NCBI GenBank assembly: GCA_958425285.1 | Contig: CATZVV010000016.1 | Location: 1-15,570 of the forward strand | Reading direction: 5' to 3' | DNA from: an uncultured Lachnoclostridium sp. | GTDB taxonomy: Bacteria; Bacillota; Clostridia; Lachnospirales; Lachnospiraceae | Length of the DNA stretch: 15,570 bases | In this document: piece after piece, positions 15,071 through 15,570 of the stretch | Position numbering within the stretch: position 1 is the first letter of the stretch | How the letters are laid out: every line of letters begins with the position of its first letter | The notes under the pieces: generated by a model | What the model saw: only the letters and a program-made list of their open reading frames with translations | Databases searched by the model: none | What the model was told of the DNA's origin: nothing | Position numbers and translations under genes: made by a program

Positions 15071-15119
15071 AAAAAAACGGAGACCACCACAGCTACCATC
15101 CGGCGTCGCAACAGTCCCC
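15071..15119 (-). terminator. Probable terminator of the right-hand alcohol dehydrogenase gene
   Basis: On the minus strand GGGGAC (15119-15114) can pair with GTCTCC (15084-15079), and a run of seven T follows at 15077-15071. The intervening 29 bases are GC-rich and can extend the stem only with many G-U pairs. It lies about 30 bases after the alcohol dehydrogenase stop codon, where a terminator is expected. Confidence 0.6.
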
Positions 15120-15149
15120 ATTTAGTTCTCTTACATGAATACGTTACAA

Positions 15150-15570
15150 TTAAAAGTCAATTTCTGTATCATAAAAGCAAGCTTTTAATAGCTTTTCCAT
15201 TTCATCCTGAGTTGGAATTCTTGGATTGGAACCAGTACAAGCGTCACCAATTGCAAGTTCTGCAACCTGTGGCAGTTTATCCATAAATTCTTTCTCGTCT
15301 ATCATACCATCTTCATAGTCTTTAATGCAAGTAGGAATGTTAAGTTTTGCATTTAATTTCTTTATTTCAGAAATTAATGTTTCTACTAATTCCTTTGTTG
15401 TGTTTCCTGCAAATCCCATAAATTTGGCGATTTCAGCATACCGTTTCGCTGCTTCTTCGTTTTTGGCATTATATTTGATAACTTTTGGTAAATACATTGC
15501 ATTGGCACAGCCATGTACAATATGACCGCCGGAATAAGCTGCTCCGGTTTTGTGAGCCATGGAGTGTACA
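15150..15570 (-). CDS. Iron-type alcohol dehydrogenase, C-terminal part (runs off the window)
   Basis: The frame is open to the right edge, giving the last 139 complete codons of a group III alcohol dehydrogenase. It begins VHSMAHKTGA, where the histidines are the conserved metal-ligand region, and continues with GGHIVHG, which holds the last metal-ligand histidine, and the helical C-terminal domain. The N-terminal nucleotide-binding half lies outside the window, so this may be a stand-alone alcohol/butanol dehydrogenase or the end of a fused AdhE. The internal ATG at 15560 is not the true start. It is only distantly like the 4-hydroxybutyrate dehydrogenase at 2097. Confidence 0.88.
   Translation of the reverse strand, partial: VHSMAHKTGAAYSGGHIVHGCANAMYLPKVIKYNAKNEEAAKRYAEIAKFMGFAGNTTKELVETLISEIKKLNAKLNIPTCIKDYEDGMIDEKEFMDKLPQVAELAIGDACTGSNPRIPTQDEMEKLLKACFYDTEIDF

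Noticed and set aside
14990..15150. A short plus-strand open frame and possible small gene between nfnA and the alcohol dehydrogenase.
   Set aside because: It has no ribosome site and no recognisable protein features, and it overlaps the probable terminator and the end of the alcohol dehydrogenase.

Overview
The window looks like a chromosomal segment of an anaerobic, low-GC Firmicute, most likely a gut Lachnospiraceae butyrate producer. The support is AT-rich codon use, strong AAGGAGG-type ribosome binding sites, intrinsic terminators, a close 4-hydroxybutyrate dehydrogenase of the Clostridium kluyveri type, and an electron-bifurcating NfnAB pair. Family calls come from recognising sequence by eye; no database search was run.

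Layout. At the left edge are the last 20 codons of an unknown plus-strand gene (1-63) and a LysR-type regulator (81-467, minus) that stops just after its DNA-binding domain and linker. A hairpin-rich stretch (about 485-610) follows. Then comes a well-formed promoter with a LysR-type T-N11-A box, driving a class III (GABA-type) aminotransferase (729-2090) and 4-hydroxybutyrate dehydrogenase (2097-3215). Converging on these, and overlapping by 4 bases at the stop codons, is a minus-strand pair: a guanidine-modifying (DDAH/arginine deiminase-like) hydrolase (4195-5043) and a degenerate, apparently metal-free paralogue of 4-hydroxybutyrate dehydrogenase (3212-4174). A PucR/CdaR-family regulator (5251-6474) is divergent from this pair. 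It is followed by one long operon: a polyamine-type ABC importer (ATPase 6652-7743, permeases 7758-8600 and 8623-9402), a second guanidine hydrolase (9417-10271), the importer's lipoprotein binding protein (10296-11360) and an M20-family N-carbamoyl amidohydrolase (11376-12638). A perfect 14-bp bidirectional terminator closes it. The right end carries nfnB-nfnA on the minus strand and the 3' end of another iron-type alcohol dehydrogenase.

How the genes may work together (inference). A guanidino acid is imported by the Pot-type transporter. A GME-superfamily hydrolase converts the guanidino group to a ureido group. The M20 enzyme removes the carbamoyl group to leave an amino acid. The aminotransferase makes a semialdehyde, and 4-hydroxybutyrate dehydrogenase reduces it. 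With 4-guanidinobutyrate as substrate this reads 4-guanidinobutyrate, 4-ureidobutyrate, GABA, succinate semialdehyde, 4-hydroxybutyrate, and then butyrate by enzymes encoded elsewhere. The exact substrate is not proven by sequence.

The strongest regulatory signal is a 19-bp palindrome, ATTGTGC-N5-GCACAAT. It occurs once on each side of the PucR-family gene, and in both divergent and downstream directions it lies exactly 44 bp upstream of a plausible -10 box. This suggests the PucR-family protein activates both the minus-strand hydrolase operon and the importer operon.
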